From: Rossellomorea aquimaris
GTDB taxonomy: Bacteria > Bacillota > Bacilli > Bacillales > Fictibacillaceae
Assembly (NCBI GenBank): GCA_020524245.1
Contig: JAIVLN010000002.1
Span: forward strand, 434,001 to 498,000
Direction of reading: 5' to 3'
DNA length: 64,000 nucleotides
The number at the start of each line of letters is the position of its first letter. Position 1 is the first letter of the stretch. The notes beneath the pieces are model-generated. The model made no database searches, was not told the origin of the DNA, and was given only the letters and a program-made list of their open reading frames with translations. Below are positions 24,713-32,573 of this stretch, in pieces. Position numbers and translations under genes: made by a program.

Positions 24713-25900
24713 TTATTGGAATAACTTCGGCAGCTGATCGATCAGCGTCACAGCACCCATGTAAGACATGGCAACCACGATGATCCCTCCGAATACCGTC
24801 AACCAAACAGGGTGCTTGTATGAACCGACGATTTTCGGTTTATGGGCGGCAATCAGCATGACACCGAGTGAAATCGGGAGAATCAATCCGTTCAAGGCAC
24901 CGACGAGAATCAATACTTTTACTGGCTTCCCGATCGATACGAAAACGAGTGTCGAAAGCGCGATGAACGCGACGATCAAATATTTGTGATACTTTTCAAG
25001 CATCGGGTTCATTGTACGGATGAATGAAACGGACGTATACGCGGCACCGATGACCGATGTGATGGCCGCAGACCACATGATGACTCCAAAGATTTTATAT
25101 CCGATATCCCCTGCAGCCAGTTGGAAAACGGAAGCTGGCGGGTTGGACGGATCGAGAGACACCCCTTGAGCTACGACACCTAAGGTCGCAAGGAATAAGA
25201 AGATTCGCATGATCGATGCAATCCCGATTGCTGAAACGGAACTCTTCGTCACTTCAGGCAACGACTCTTTACCTTTGACACCTGCATCCAATAATCTGTG
25301 TCCACCTGAGAACGTGATATAGCCACCGACTGTTCCACCGACGAGTGTAATGATCGCGATGATATCAATCGTTTCCGGTACAAACGTCTTCTGCACCGCT
25401 TCTCCGACTGGAGGAGAAGCCGAGAACATGACGAACACGGTCAGAGCAATCATGAGGAATCCGAGCACCTGTGTAAATCGGTCCATGATCTTGTTTGCTT
25501 CCCGCAACAGGAAGATTCCGATTGCGATCAGTCCGCTTAGGAATGCGCCCATCTCTGGAGACACTCCTAAGATGACATTGGAGCCTAAGCCTGCCCCTGC
25601 AATATTACCGATGTTAAAGGCGAGGCCACCGATGACAATCAGGAACGCTACGAAATATCCGAGCCCCGGTAACACCATATTGGCAATGTCCTGTGTTCTT
25701 CGCTCTGAGATCGCAATGATCCGCCAAATATTCAACTGTGCCCCGATATCAATGATGATCGAAACTAAGATGACAAATCCGAAACTTGCCATGAGTGTTT
25801 CGGTAAAAAAGGTCGTTTGTGTCAGAAATCCTGGTCCGATGGCGGAGGTTGCCATAAGGAACGCCGCGCCGAGTAATATACTACGATTCGATTGCTTCAT
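24713..25900 (-). CDS. ycsG: Nramp-family divalent cation transporter-like protein YcsG
   Basis: A 395-aa membrane protein with about eleven helices and an Nramp-like fold. The first helix has SAIGPGFLTQTT, where classic Nramp proteins have DPGN; the missing Asp and Asn suggest that the substrate may not be Mn2+ or Fe2+. In B. subtilis the corresponding ycsG sits in the same kip operon. Here it is 11 bp after pxpA and before ycsI. A role in 5-oxoproline or ammonium-related transport would fit the context, but this is inference. Confidence 0.85.
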   Translation of the reverse strand: MKQSNRSILLGAAFLMATSAIGPGFLTQTTFFTETLMASFGFVILVSIIIDIGAQLNIWRIIAISERRTQDIANMVLPGLGYFVAFLIVIGGLAFNIGNIAGAGLGSNVILGVSPEMGAFLSGLIAIGIFLLREANKIMDRFTQVLGFLMIALTVFVMFSASPPVGEAVQKTFVPETIDIIAIITLVGGTVGGYITFSGGHRLLDAGVKGKESLPEVTKSSVSAIGIASIMRIFLFLATLGVVAQGVSLDPSNPPASVFQLAAGDIGYKIFGVIMWSAAITSVIGAAYTSVSFIRTMNPMLEKYHKYLIVAFIALSTLVFVSIGKPVKVLILVGALNGLILPISLGVMLIAAHKPKIVGSYKHPVWLTVFGGIIVVAMSYMGAVTLIDQLPKLFQ

Positions 25901-25911
25901 CTAATCCCACC

Positions 25912-26682
25912 TTACCCTTTTATTTGTCCGATGCTTTCTATCGTGATGTCCGCTGATGTCAATCCTTTGGTGATGGTCTGCGCAAATTCAAGAGCATGGA
26001 TTCCATCTCCGTGTATACAAATCGTATCTGCTTCAATCGGTATATCGACATCCTGCAGCGAATGCACTTTCCCTTCCTTCACCATCCGTACGACTTGCCG
26101 GACAGAGTCCTCTTCCTTTTCAATTAATGCGTTCGGCAGTTTCCTTGAGGTCAACGATCCATCTTCCTGATACGTCCGGTCTGAAAACACTTCATTTGCC
26201 GTTTTGAGTCCAGCGCGATCTCCGGCTTTGACTAGTTCACTGCCTGAAAGACCGAACAGAATCAATTCAGGTTCCACTCGATAGACCGCTTCTGCGATGG
26301 CATCTGCAAGTTTATCGTCTTTCGCTGCCATATTGTACAACGCACCATGCGGTTTCACGTGCTGCATGATTCCACCTTCTGCTTTTACAAAACCATAAAG
26401 CGCACCAACTTGATAGACGACCATATCATACGCTTCATCAGGTGTAATCTGCATCGGGCGCCTACCAAATCCAACTAAGTCAGGGAGACCAGGATGCGCA
26501 CCGATCCCTACCTTCTTCTCTAAAGCCATCTGAACCGTTTTGCGCATAACGGACGGGTCACCTGCATGGAACCCGCATGCGATGTTCGCCGATGTGACGT
26601 AATTGAGAATTTCCTCGTCCCGGCCTTTTTCATACGTTCCGAAGCTCTCACCTAGATCACAATTGATGTCGACTGCTTTCAT
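25912..26682 (-). CDS. pxpA: 5-oxoprolinase subunit A (LamB/YcsF family)
   Basis: A 256-aa protein of the LamB/YcsF family. [11 protein letters not shown] at the start and [22 protein letters not shown] and [11 protein letters not shown] are unmistakable family motifs. With PxpB and PxpC it hydrolyses 5-oxo-L-proline to glutamate with ATP, removing a spontaneous damage product of glutamine. It overlaps the preceding pxpC by 4 bp. Size is normal. Confidence 0.96.
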   Translation of the reverse strand: MKAVDINCDLGESFGTYEKGRDEEILNYVTSANIACGFHAGDPSVMRKTVQMALEKKVGIGAHPGLPDLVGFGRRPMQITPDEAYDMVVYQVGALYGFVKAEGGIMQHVKPHGALYNMAAKDDKLADAIAEAVYRVEPELILFGLSGSELVKAGDRAGLKTANEVFSDRTYQEDGSLTSRKLPNALIEKEEDSVRQVVRMVKEGKVHSLQDVDIPIEADTICIHGDGIHALEFAQTITKGLTSADITIESIGQIKG

Positions 26683-27689
26683 CCAATCTCGCTCCCTTCT
26701 CTAAGTTTCAATGAAATACCTTGCTCGAGCTGTTGTAGATGTTGTTCTTGTTCGAGGACCAACATTTCAGCTTCTTTTTGGGTGATTTTCTGAAAACGGA
26801 CCTTCTCTCCCGGTTTCAGTTGAGTGACTTTCGAAAAATCGACTGAAGCAATTTGGGCGATCTTCGGGTATCCTCCCGCCGTTTGCCGGTCAGCAAGCAA
26901 CACAATCGGATTTCCTTCCGATGGAACTTGGATGGTCCCAAACGCTACACCCTCTGAAATCATGTCCCGTTCATGGGTTCGCTTTAATTTTTCCCCTTTA
27001 AAACGGAAGCCCATCCGGTCGGATTGAGGCGTCAACTCGAATTCCGTCTCTGTGAAAAGCTCCTGACTCTCATTTGTGAAATCCATCCATTCCCGGCCAG
27101 GAATGAAACGGATGACAGTTTGATCTCTCAACTCTGGACTCCATTCTGATGCAAAAGACCAATCGGACTCTATAAACGGTTCATCCAAATTGACGAAAAG
27201 AGCCAAGATTTGTTTTGACCGCTCAGAAGGTGTTCCAGATGTTAATCGATCCCCTTCTTTCAACGCTCTTCCGTTGAAACCACCGAATTCTGCTCTCAAG
27301 TAAGTGGATCGGCTTCCCATCACTTCAGGAACATCCACTCCACCACCTACCGCCAGATAAGCACGGCAACCGGATTTGCATGCACCGAATTTCAGAGTGG
27401 TTCCTGCCTTGACATAAACGGGTCTCCATCTTTTGACCGATTGGTCGTTGATGGTAGGTGAAAGGTCACCGCCTGTCACGGTGATGAGCGAATCTTCTTC
27501 AAATTCAATTTCCGGACCTTTCATCGTCATTTCAAGGACTGCTGCATCGACGTCATTCCCGACGAGGATATTTCCGATTCTTTGGGCAAGTCGATCCATG
27601 ACACCACTGACAATGACGCCATAACGTTGATAACCGTAACGTCCGGCATCCTGGACGGTCGTCTGTAATCCTGGTTTGATGATTTTCAT
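26679..27689 (-). CDS. pxpC: 5-oxoprolinase subunit C (KipA/biotin-dependent carboxyltransferase fold)
   Basis: A 336-aa subunit. [22 protein letters not shown] at the N-terminus in two halves, and [17 protein letters not shown] near residue 265, are signatures of the KipA/AHS2 domain. It pairs with PxpB (AHS1), and in some bacteria both are fused. The B. subtilis homologue KipA counters KipI. Both ends overlap neighbouring genes by 4 bp, showing tight translational coupling. Confidence 0.95.
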   Translation of the reverse strand: MKIIKPGLQTTVQDAGRYGYQRYGVIVSGVMDRLAQRIGNILVGNDVDAAVLEMTMKGPEIEFEEDSLITVTGGDLSPTINDQSVKRWRPVYVKAGTTLKFGACKSGCRAYLAVGGGVDVPEVMGSRSTYLRAEFGGFNGRALKEGDRLTSGTPSERSKQILALFVNLDEPFIESDWSFASEWSPELRDQTVIRFIPGREWMDFTNESQELFTETEFELTPQSDRMGFRFKGEKLKRTHERDMISEGVAFGTIQVPSEGNPIVLLADRQTAGGYPKIAQIASVDFSKVTQLKPGEKVRFQKITQKEAEMLVLEQEQHLQQLEQGISLKLREGSEIG

Positions 27690-28399
27690 TCTTGGCCCTC
27701 CTTCATGGATTCGAATTCCGATAAGGAGATTGGTTTGAATCGGATCTTATCACCGGCTTCGACCAACGTAGGCGGATCTTGATCGATATCAAATAACGCA
27801 AAAGGAGTTTGTCCAATCAGTTGCCAGCCGCCTGGGGTTTCAATCGGATACACCCCGGTCTGCGAACCTGCAATCCCGACAGAACCAGCCGGGATCTTTT
27901 GTCTTGGTGTTTCTTTTCGGGGAGTTGCAATCTGTTCAGACATCCCCCCCAAGTATGGAAAACCCGGTGCGAATCCGAGCATGTACACGAGGTACTCCCC
28001 TTTCGAATGAATGTCGATCACCTCATCAGGCGTGAGTTGATTATGAGCGGCAACCTCCTCGAGGTCTGGTCCAAACTCTCCTCCATAACAAACCGGTATT
28101 TCCACCGTTTTGGCCTCTTTCGGTTTTGAGCGTTTCATATTTTCAAGGATATAACCTAACTTTGCGCAAATGACTTCATATGGCGAAGCATCGTTCTCCG
28201 TTCGAGTCCATACTTTTATCGGATCATAGTAGACCGTAACCGTTGTGAATGCAGGTACAAAATCAAGCATTCCGTCGATCGGATTTTCCTCCAAATAGAT
28301 GGACAGGTTCCGAACCGCATGATGCGACTTCTCTGTAATATCAGATCCGAGTTGGACGATGACGGCCGAATCACCAAGCGGGCTTAGTTCATACTTCAA
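27686..28399 (-). CDS. pxpB: 5-oxoprolinase subunit B / KipI-type KinA inhibitor
   Basis: A 237-aa AHS1-domain protein. GDSAVIVQLG at the start, IPVCYGGEFGPDLEEVA, MLGFAPGFPYLGG and IAGSQTGVYPIETPGGWQLIG are hallmark motifs. It forms the 5-oxoprolinase with PxpA and PxpC. In B. subtilis the same protein, KipI, binds the sporulation kinase KinA and blocks autophosphorylation; a KinA-like kinase is present in this window at 6130-8337, so the link may exist here too. First enzyme gene after the regulator (14 bp). Confidence 0.94.
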   Translation of the reverse strand: MKYELSPLGDSAVIVQLGSDITEKSHHAVRNLSIYLEENPIDGMLDFVPAFTTVTVYYDPIKVWTRTENDASPYEVICAKLGYILENMKRSKPKEAKTVEIPVCYGGEFGPDLEEVAAHNQLTPDEVIDIHSKGEYLVYMLGFAPGFPYLGGMSEQIATPRKETPRQKIPAGSVGIAGSQTGVYPIETPGGWQLIGQTPFALFDIDQDPPTLVEAGDKIRFKPISLSEFESMKEGQE

Positions 28400-28413
28400 A
28401 AGATCACCTCAGT

Positions 28414-29172
28414 TCATTTATTCCATCCTATTGATGTTGAAATTTCAACAGCAGCTTGTTTCACTTTTTCGATTAAAAGTGGAAGTGAGTCAGAGTTCCG
28501 GAATCGTCTTTCTGGACCGACAATGCTGATTGCAGCATAGACCTCACCTTCATAATCGAATATAGGTGCTCCGATTGCTGATGAATCATCATGTAATTCA
28601 GAATGGCTAATCGTAAATCCATTTTGTTTGGATTCTTGTAAAATGTGTTCCAATGTATGCCGATCAGTGACCGTACCTGATGCGATCGGTACAAGATCTA
28701 CATGCTCTAGATATTCGGATCTTTCCGACTCAGGCATATAGGCTAAAAGGATACGGGGACACGCACCTGCATATAGGGGTGCTGTCTTCCCGATACCTGT
28801 GTACACCCTAACAGGTTTGTCGGTTTCCACCTTCTCTACGTAAATCGCTTCGTGCCCTTCCCGCACGATCAGGTTGACAGCTTCTCCAAGCTCATTTTTC
28901 AACCGTTGCATAATTGGATAAGCCGTTCTTCTGACATCCAACCTCGACTTTACGAGCTGACCGTATTCGAGGAAAGCGAAGCCAAGTTCATACTCACCAG
29001 ATGCGTTTCTTCTGAGAAATCCGGTTTCCTCAAGCGACAACACCATTCGATAAATGGTCGTTTTCGGGGAACCCGTTAACGTGACGAGCTTTTGCAGTGA
29101 TAATGTATGATGTTTTTTAAATAATTCAAGAATCGTCATCGCTTTGATGACAGTGCTATTTTTCTCTTTCAT
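28414..29172 (-). CDS. kipR: IclR-family transcriptional regulator of the 5-oxoprolinase operon
   Basis: A 252-aa regulator with an N-terminal winged helix (about 1-65, recognition helix in TGSPKTTIYRMVLSL) and a C-terminal GAF-like effector domain. It heads the six-gene operon, as kipR-type genes do. The 15-bp palindrome TTCCGATATTCGGAA in its leader (29205-29219) has the form of an IclR-family operator, so autorepression is likely. The start has AGGTGG upstream. Confidence 0.88.
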   Translation of the reverse strand: MKEKNSTVIKAMTILELFKKHHTLSLQKLVTLTGSPKTTIYRMVLSLEETGFLRRNASGEYELGFAFLEYGQLVKSRLDVRRTAYPIMQRLKNELGEAVNLIVREGHEAIYVEKVETDKPVRVYTGIGKTAPLYAGACPRILLAYMPESERSEYLEHVDLVPIASGTVTDRHTLEHILQESKQNGFTISHSELHDDSSAIGAPIFDYEGEVYAAISIVGPERRFRNSDSLPLLIEKVKQAAVEISTSIGWNK

Positions 29173-29204
29173 AATCCACCTGCTCTGTATCTCAAAACCG
29201 TTAG

Positions 29205-29219
29205 TTCCGATATTCGGAA
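29205..29219. promoter_or_regulatory. Probable IclR-type operator of the kip operon
   Basis: Perfect TTCCGA-TAT-TCGGAA palindrome between the promoter and the kipR start. A further TTCCG half-site lies at 29226-29230. Confidence 0.6.
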
Positions 29220-29242
29220 TGGTTGTTCCGTTTTTAAACGCT

Positions 29243-29271
29243 TACATATTAGTCTAGTCGGAATTGTGCAA
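29243..29271 (-). promoter_or_regulatory. Promoter of the kip operon
   Basis: Minus-strand TTGCAC (29271-29266), 17-bp spacer, TATGTA (29248-29243), about 25 bp before the operator. Confidence 0.55.
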
Positions 29272-29387
29272 CTTTTCAATGTATATATTATCCATACCCG
29301 TATTGCCAACCCTATCATCTACTCCATTTTGTCTAAAAAGAGGATGACGACCTTTTCCGGCTTTCTCTCCTTGGTTACTGTTTGCCA

Positions 29388-29570
29388 CACAACAAAAGCA
29401 GACCCTGGCAGGATCTGCTTCGCAAACTTTGTTGATCTTGAAAGTATTAATTTCCGTTTCAGGTGCTCGCTCTTTCCGTGGGGCGTGCGGTGAGCCCACT
29501 CACTTGCACAGGATGTGCTGGCTTCGACGTTCACCACAGGACGTGGTGGGTTTTAGTCGAAGATCCTTTT
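29388..29570. repeat. Dispersed structured repeat element
   Basis: A non-coding block with nested inverted repeats: AAGCAGA/TCTGCTT (29396-29420), CTTCGAC/GTCGAAG (29522-29562) and inside it CACCAC/GTGGTG. Two parts recur at 13938-13959 and 14054-14073. The wording AGGTGCTCGCT followed by TTTCCGTGGGGCG is one I know from many Bacillus intergenic regions. It holds no reading frame with a ribosome site. Confidence 0.65.
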
Positions 29571-29589
29571 AAAAAGTGAATGGTTCACC

Positions 29590-29904
29590 TTATGATGTCA
29601 CTTTCAACCCGATGATGCCAAAGAAGATCATCGATAAAAATAGAAGGCGCATGATATTGTAAGGTTCTTGAAACAAAATGATGCCCAGTAATACGGTTCC
29701 CAAAGCACCAATTCCTGTCCAAACCGCATAGGCCGTACCCATCGGAAGTTCCTTGATGGCCATGGAAAGGAAGTAAAAGCTGATGATCATTCCAATTCCC
29801 GTGATCAGGGATGGATACAGTTTTGTAAAACCTTGCGTATACTTCAAGCCAACTGCCCAAACCACTTCGAAAATTCCTGCAATAACTAAATAGATCCAAG
29901 CCAT
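29590..29904 (-). CDS. gdx: Guanidinium exporter (SMR family, SugE/Gdx)
   Basis: A 104-aa small multidrug resistance protein with four membrane helices. The first helix has the essential Glu ([17 protein letters not shown]), and the second and third helices carry [20 protein letters not shown], which is the Gdx/SugE pattern rather than the EmrE drug-pump pattern. Gdx exchanges guanidinium for two protons. The guanidine-I riboswitch just upstream confirms the substrate. GAGGA lies 8 nt before the ATG; upstream in-frame codons lie inside the riboswitch leader. Confidence 0.95.
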   Translation of the reverse strand: MAWIYLVIAGIFEVVWAVGLKYTQGFTKLYPSLITGIGMIISFYFLSMAIKELPMGTAYAVWTGIGALGTVLLGIILFQEPYNIMRLLFLSMIFFGIIGLKVTS

Positions 29905-29934
29905 GTTGCTCTTCCTCGCTTTCGGTAAAATTGA

Positions 29935-29975
29935 ATTAAAAAAACCGGGAAAATATCGGTTAGATATCCTCCCGG
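29935..29975 (-). terminator. Riboswitch terminator ahead of gdx
   Basis: On the minus strand CCGGGAGGATATC pairs with GATATTTTCCCGG and runs into seven T residues. It overlaps the 3' end of the guanidine aptamer, as needed for an on-switch. Confidence 0.88.
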
Positions 29976-30056
29976 GCTTTTGTCCCTCCGTGTACACAGT
30001 CAAATGTGCGGTTTCTCTTGGACCAGACCATTACATGCGGAACCCTAGAAACCTTT
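29968..30056 (-). ncRNA. Guanidine-I riboswitch (ykkC class)
   Basis: The minus strand has the conserved ykkC blocks in order: CTAGGGTTCCG, GGTCTGGTCC, AAGAGAAACCGCAC, ACACGGAGGGACAAAAGCCC and GGGAG. Guanidinium binding stabilises the aptamer and prevents the overlapping terminator, so gdx is switched on by its own substrate. Confidence 0.95.
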
Positions 30057-30107
30057 GCATTTTCAAATTTTCATTCCATTTTGGCACATCGGGTATTTCC
30101 TGTCAAT

Positions 30108-30545
30108 TTATTGAATTGAATTTGCCACCTTGATCAGCTCAGTCTTAATCGTATCTTCATTTTCTGTGAAAAAAGTGTAATGAAGATTGTATTCTGTTCC
30201 ATCTTTAAACCAATGAAGTTCAGCAGATGGAAAACCCGTCATTTTATATAAAGCATTACTTCCGTCCGCTAATTCAACTTTTTCATAGCTCGGATCTTCT
30301 TCTAGTTTGTTGAAAAAGCGATTGAATCTAGCCACTATGTAATCTATCTGTTCTTTTTGATCGTTTGTATTGGCATAGGTGACGGTGTAAACGGTTTGAT
30401 CTTCATCCCCCAGCCATTCGGTTTCCTTTAGTTCCGACTCTTCAAATGTTTCAAAAGGTAGAAATGTTGGCATTTTAATCGATCTATCCGAGGAGGTTTC
30501 GGTTAAACAACCAGTCAGAATCAGCACACCTATAATTGAAAACAA
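30108..30545 (-). CDS. Hypothetical lipoprotein with a doubtful start
   Basis: A 145-aa protein with lipobox LTGC and an acidic mature part (YTVTYANTNDQKEQ, ELHWFKDGTEYNLHYTFFTENED); family not recognised. The listed TTG start has only a weak ribosome site and a short signal peptide without basic residues. An ATG at 30570 with two AAAGG sites upstream reads MFP and is one base out of frame: dropping a single C from the CCC at 30564-30562 would give MFPIIKWKLFSIIGVLILTGC, an ideal lipoprotein signal. This points to a sequence error, a frameshift mutation, or a non-standard start. It follows the 49-aa gene by 33 bp. Confidence 0.6.
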   Translation of the reverse strand: MFSIIGVLILTGCLTETSSDRSIKMPTFLPFETFEESELKETEWLGDEDQTVYTVTYANTNDQKEQIDYIVARFNRFFNKLEEDPSYEKVELADGSNALYKMTGFPSAELHWFKDGTEYNLHYTFFTENEDTIKTELIKVANSIQ

Positions 30546-30578
30546 CTTCCATTTTATGATCGGGAAACATCCTTTCCT

Positions 30579-30728
30579 TTAAATGAACTCTTTGAACAGA
30601 CGGATGATCATTCTTGGAATAAACAATATGATTCGGAATAAGATCGAACCGAAAATGAAGTCACGGATTTCATCCTTCAGCCAGCGTAGGAATCCTTCTT
30701 CTTTCCTCTTCTTCTGCTTTTTGCTCAC
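30579..30728 (-). CDS. 49-aa basic membrane-associated small protein
   Basis: A small gene with a GTG start at 30728, GGAGAGATG 7 nt upstream and a good promoter at 30777-30805. The peptide begins with a dense basic cluster (SKKQKKRKEEGFLRWLKDE) followed by an amphipathic to hydrophobic stretch (FIFGSILFRIILFIPRMII). This resembles other short Bacillus peripheral membrane proteins but I cannot name a family. It heads a two-gene unit with the lipoprotein gene. Confidence 0.7.
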   Translation of the reverse strand: MSKKQKKRKEEGFLRWLKDEIRDFIFGSILFRIILFIPRMIIRLFKEFI

Positions 30729-30776
30729 TTTACATCTCTCCGTCCGTATGATCAACTTTATCTTTACGTACGTTTC

Positions 30777-30805
30777 ATTATAAAGAAGGTTTCGTTTAGT
30801 GGAAA
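30777..30805 (-). promoter_or_regulatory. Promoter of the 49-aa gene
   Basis: Minus-strand TTTCCA (30805-30800), 17-bp spacer, TATAAT (30782-30777). Confidence 0.6.
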
Positions 30806-30835
30806 ATCGTGAATGAAGTAATAGATTCCTTACAT

Positions 30836-30870
30836 AAAAAAATAAGCATATGGGATAACCACATGCTTAT
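30836..30870 (-). terminator. Terminator of the DinB-like gene
   Basis: ATAAGCAT (30842-30849) pairs with ATGCTTAT (30863-30870); on the minus strand a run of T residues follows. Confidence 0.75.
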
Positions 30871-30873
30871 CTT

Positions 30874-31359
30874 CTAATTCATCTTTTCAACTTCCCATTG
30901 CTGATTGAGGAAATCATCAATTTGATGTTTATGATGCCGGTCATGCTCACATAGGTTGATTAAGTAATCTCGAAGCGTTTCCTTGTGTCCGCGATTATAG
31001 AAAACCATATCCATATCTTCTTCTGACCTAACATTGATTGCCTTGACAATCAAGTCTCTCGTCTCAAGAAATTCCTTAATGAGGTCTTCTTTCCTCACGC
31101 CGCTCTTCGCGTATAAAGAAGCTCTTTGGTTCATGACATCGACGTCGATGGATCGTGGCAATCGTGCTTCTGCTTTCATTCTCGGATACCTTTCCTTCAG
31201 AAAATATCGATCCCAATAAGTGAGATGTGCGATGGTTTCCGCAACCGACCACTTTCCAGGTTTTAAAGGCTTTAACCATTCCTCTTCACTAAGAGACTCC
31301 AAACTTTGAACCCACTGACTGAAACGGACAAATCGAAGTGCTATTTCTGTTTTTGTCAT
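30874..31359 (-). CDS. DinB/YfiT-like four-helix metal protein
   Basis: A 161-aa DinB-family protein. KWSVAETIAHLTYWDRYFL is the family helix with the first metal His, and LCEHDRHHKHQIDDF supplies the other His ligands. Members include bacillithiol transferases and uncharacterised damage-induced proteins; the exact reaction cannot be assigned. It is monocistronic with its own terminator and has GGAGGA 7 nt before the ATG. Confidence 0.82.
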   Translation of the reverse strand: MTKTEIALRFVRFSQWVQSLESLSEEEWLKPLKPGKWSVAETIAHLTYWDRYFLKERYPRMKAEARLPRSIDVDVMNQRASLYAKSGVRKEDLIKEFLETRDLIVKAINVRSEEDMDMVFYNRGHKETLRDYLINLCEHDRHHKHQIDDFLNQQWEVEKMN

Positions 31360-31473
31360 GGTTCCTCCTCCATAAAATGTTTGTTATATATCCCTTTCCC
31401 TAAAATCCTATGATTTAATAGTGAAATTTATGGTTTCTTGTTTTTTATCTAAATCGTAATTATTCCGGTTCTC

Positions 31474-31497
31474 AAATCGTAATCGTTACGATATAAT
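31474..31497 (+). promoter_or_regulatory. Zur box overlapping the znuA promoter
   Basis: ATCGTAATCGTTACGAT (31476-31492) matches the Bacillus Zur consensus, flanked by AA and AT. The TATAAT -10 is 31492-31497, so bound Zur would cover it. A second partial box, AAATCGTAATTATTCCGG, lies at 31451-31468. Repression would be released by zinc limitation. Confidence 0.88.
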
Positions 31498-31531
31498 GTT
31501 TTGTGTATTAAAAATTTTAGGGGGATTATTC

Positions 31532-32551
31532 ATGTTTAAAAAAATATTTCTTGTCTTCACAAGCTTGTTAATCGTAACAGCTTGTGGAATTAATAAATCC
31601 GAATCACCAGATGAATCTTCTGCATCAAAGGATCAATTGAAAATCACAACCACACTTTATCCTTTGGTCGACTTTACGAAAAAAATCGGTGGTTCCCACG
31701 TTGAGGTGGAAAGTATTCTGCCGCCAGGAGCGGATCCCCATACCTTCGAACCTACACCGAAAACAATGGTCAAACTCGCAGATAGCCATCTATTTATATA
31801 CTTAGGTGCAGGAATGGAAGGTTTTGCAGAATCTGCAGCGAAAACGCTGAAAGGTGAAGACGTTCAAGTAGTAGAAGCGTCAAAAGGGATGACCTTCGAA
31901 AATTTTCAATCCGATCATGAGCATCACGACCACTCGGAAGAAGGAACCCACTCTGAGGATGAACACCATGAAGAACACGAGGATGAAACAACACATTCCG
32001 AGGATGAACATCATGACGACCACGGAGATGTTGACCCTCACGTATGGTTGAATCCGGAATTAGCCATTGAGCTTGCTGACCATATTAAATCGGAATTAAT
32101 TAAGGCAAAACCGGAAGCAAAAGAGGATTTCGAAAAAAATTACCAGGATTTGAAGGAAAGACTTGAAAAACTGGACCAATCATTCCAGCAAATGGTCGAA
32201 CAGTCTAATAGAAAAGAAATACTGGTATCTCATGCGGCCTATGGTTACTGGGAGCACCGGTATGGCTTAGAGCAAATCAGTGTCTCTGGTCTGTCTCCGA
32301 CAAATGAACCCACTCAAAAACAAATCAAAAAGATCATAGAAGAAACGCGTGCGCATGATATACAATTCATTCTATTTGAACAAAATGTCAGCACAAAACC
32401 AGCAAAAACGATCAAGAACCAACTGAATCTCGATATTTTGTACCTTCATAATTTATCAGTTCTGACCGAAAAAGATGTTGAGAATAATGAAGATTATTTT
32501 TCTTTGATGGAGCGGAATATTTCAACTTTACAAAAAGCTTTGAGCCATTAA
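31532..32551 (+). CDS. znuA: Zinc-binding ABC-type solute-binding lipoprotein
   Basis: A 339-aa cluster A-I lipoprotein (lipobox VTAC). Metal ligands are visible in GADPHTFEP, DPHVWLNPE, SHAAYGYWEH and LFEQNVS. Between the first two there is a His/Asp/Glu-rich loop of about 45 residues (HEHHDHSEE, DEHHEEHED, DEHHDDHGD), a zinc-sponge feature typical of ZnuA/AdcA. ATG at 31532 follows AGGGGGAT. The Zur box confirms zinc control. Strikingly, no znuB or znuC follows; instead come ycgR and ycgQ homologues. Confidence 0.93.
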   Translation: MFKKIFLVFTSLLIVTACGINKSESPDESSASKDQLKITTTLYPLVDFTKKIGGSHVEVESILPPGADPHTFEPTPKTMVKLADSHLFIYLGAGMEGFAESAAKTLKGEDVQVVEASKGMTFENFQSDHEHHDHSEEGTHSEDEHHEEHEDETTHSEDEHHDDHGDVDPHVWLNPELAIELADHIKSELIKAKPEAKEDFEKNYQDLKERLEKLDQSFQQMVEQSNRKEILVSHAAYGYWEHRYGLEQISVSGLSPTNEPTQKQIKKIIEETRAHDIQFILFEQNVSTKPAKTIKNQLNLDILYLHNLSVLTEKDVENNEDYFSLMERNISTLQKALSH

Positions 32552-32573
32552 AATACAAGTGATGTGAATTAAT

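Noticed and set aside
30583-30783. 66-codon plus-strand frame
   Set aside because: It is antisense to the 49-aa gene, which has promoter, ribosome site and coding character.
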